A stretch of 14,030 nucleotides of DNA, from positions 1 through 14,030 of the forward strand of contig DGUQ01000013.1 of assembly GCA_002394725.1 (NCBI GenBank), read 5' to 3'. Below, in pieces: positions 13,647 through 14,030 of the stretch. The notes under the pieces were generated by a model. It was not told the DNA's origin and made no database searches. It saw only the letters and a list, made by a program, of their open reading frames with translations. The translations under genes were made by a program, and so were the position numbers. The stretch's first letter is position 1, and each line of letters starts with the position of its first letter. The stretch is from Ruminococcaceae bacterium UBA4306 (GTDB lineage Bacteria > Bacillota > Clostridia > Oscillospirales > Acutalibacteraceae).

Positions 13647-14030
13647 ATGGAGAATGTTTCTCAGGCTTTTGTCAAAAAGCTCTATGATATGACCGGCGAG
13701 GACTTTGAACAGAGAATAACGGACAAGGCACGCGAGTGCTTTACCGATTATCTGTTCGTGACGCTCGCCGGCTGTAAAGTATATAAAAACAGATATGAAA
13801 GTTACCTGACCGAGAACCGCGTTAAAGGTGATTGCCGTGTTTTCGGTCAGTCAATTACTGCCGACATCCGCACGGCGGCGATGATCAACGCGTTCAGCGC
13901 TCATGTTCTGGAACTGGACGACAGCCATCGTGTCGCGATGACGCATCTGGGCGCGCCGATCTTTTCCGCGCTGCTGGCAGCAGCCGAGGCGTATGAATGC
14001 AGAACGGACGACCTGCTGCACGCCGCGGTC
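13647..14030 (+). CDS. MmgE/PrpD family protein, 5' part only
   Basis: The frame starts at ATG 13647 (AGAGG 6 nt upstream; an ATG at 13641 touches the AGAGG) and is open to the right edge, giving 128 residues. The sequence resembles the helical N-terminal domain of the MmgE/PrpD family: RECFTDYLFVTLAG, CRVFGQSITADIRTAAMINA, then AHVLELDDSHRVAMTHLGAP and IFSALLAAAEA. In PrpD the corresponding His/Asp-rich block (HxLDxDD...HPG) lines the active site. Known members are 2-methylcitrate dehydratase and cis-aconitate decarboxylase; many others are uncharacterised. It follows the sugar transferase by 45 bases on the same strand, so it is probably in the operon. A citrate-type dehydratase is unexpected here, and the substrate may be a sugar acid or side-chain precursor. 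Confidence 0.85.
   Translation, partial: MENVSQAFVKKLYDMTGEDFEQRITDKARECFTDYLFVTLAGCKVYKNRYESYLTENRVKGDCRVFGQSITADIRTAAMINAFSAHVLELDDSHRVAMTHLGAPIFSALLAAAEAYECRTDDLLHAAV

Overview
The window looks like part of a chromosomal exopolysaccharide/capsule locus of a Gram-positive gut-type Clostridia, most likely Oscillospiraceae/Ruminococcus-like. The evidence is the BY-kinase/Wzz pair of Firmicutes type, an LCP ligase, a class B sortase, purine-rich ribosome binding sites before nearly every gene, consensus sigma-A promoters, and roughly balanced GC. Taxonomy is inferred from gene content only.

Left half (1-6011, all minus strand). Three transcription units each start at a near-perfect sigma-A promoter. 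The first (promoter 5983-6011) reads class B sortase, then an LCP-family protein with a very long acidic cytoplasmic N-terminus, then a membrane acyltransferase-3 protein. It ends near a hairpin at 2186-2216. The second (promoter 2104-2131) encodes a Wzz/CpsC-type chain-length modulator and the CpsD-type tyrosine autokinase, with a 4-base ATGA overlap. The third (promoter 376-404) starts a secreted protein that runs off the left edge.

Centre (about 6080-9290, plus strand). A single 992-residue gene is closed off by terminators on both sides. It has a phage-tail-like N-terminus, three related knob-like modules, a 4 x 39-bp tandem repeat and a C-terminal SGNH/GDSL hydrolase. No other phage gene is visible. 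The upstream terminator lies between any possible promoter and the ribosome binding site, so the gene should be expressed only by readthrough of a structured leader. This cassette and its leader are the most unusual part of the window.

Right half (9290-14030, plus strand). After an AT-rich control region with several inverted repeats and a plausible promoter (9521-9549) comes an apparent operon: UDP-glucose 6-dehydrogenase, left-handed beta-helix O-acetyltransferase, DegT-family sugar aminotransferase, initiating phosphoglycosyl transferase, and the 5' part of an MmgE/PrpD-family gene.

Together the right operon would make and acylate activated sugars (uronic acid, amino sugar) and load the first sugar on the lipid carrier. 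The left operons would control chain length, attach polymer to the wall, acylate it, and sort proteins to the wall. The central gene could bind or de-esterify a surface glycan; that role is inference.
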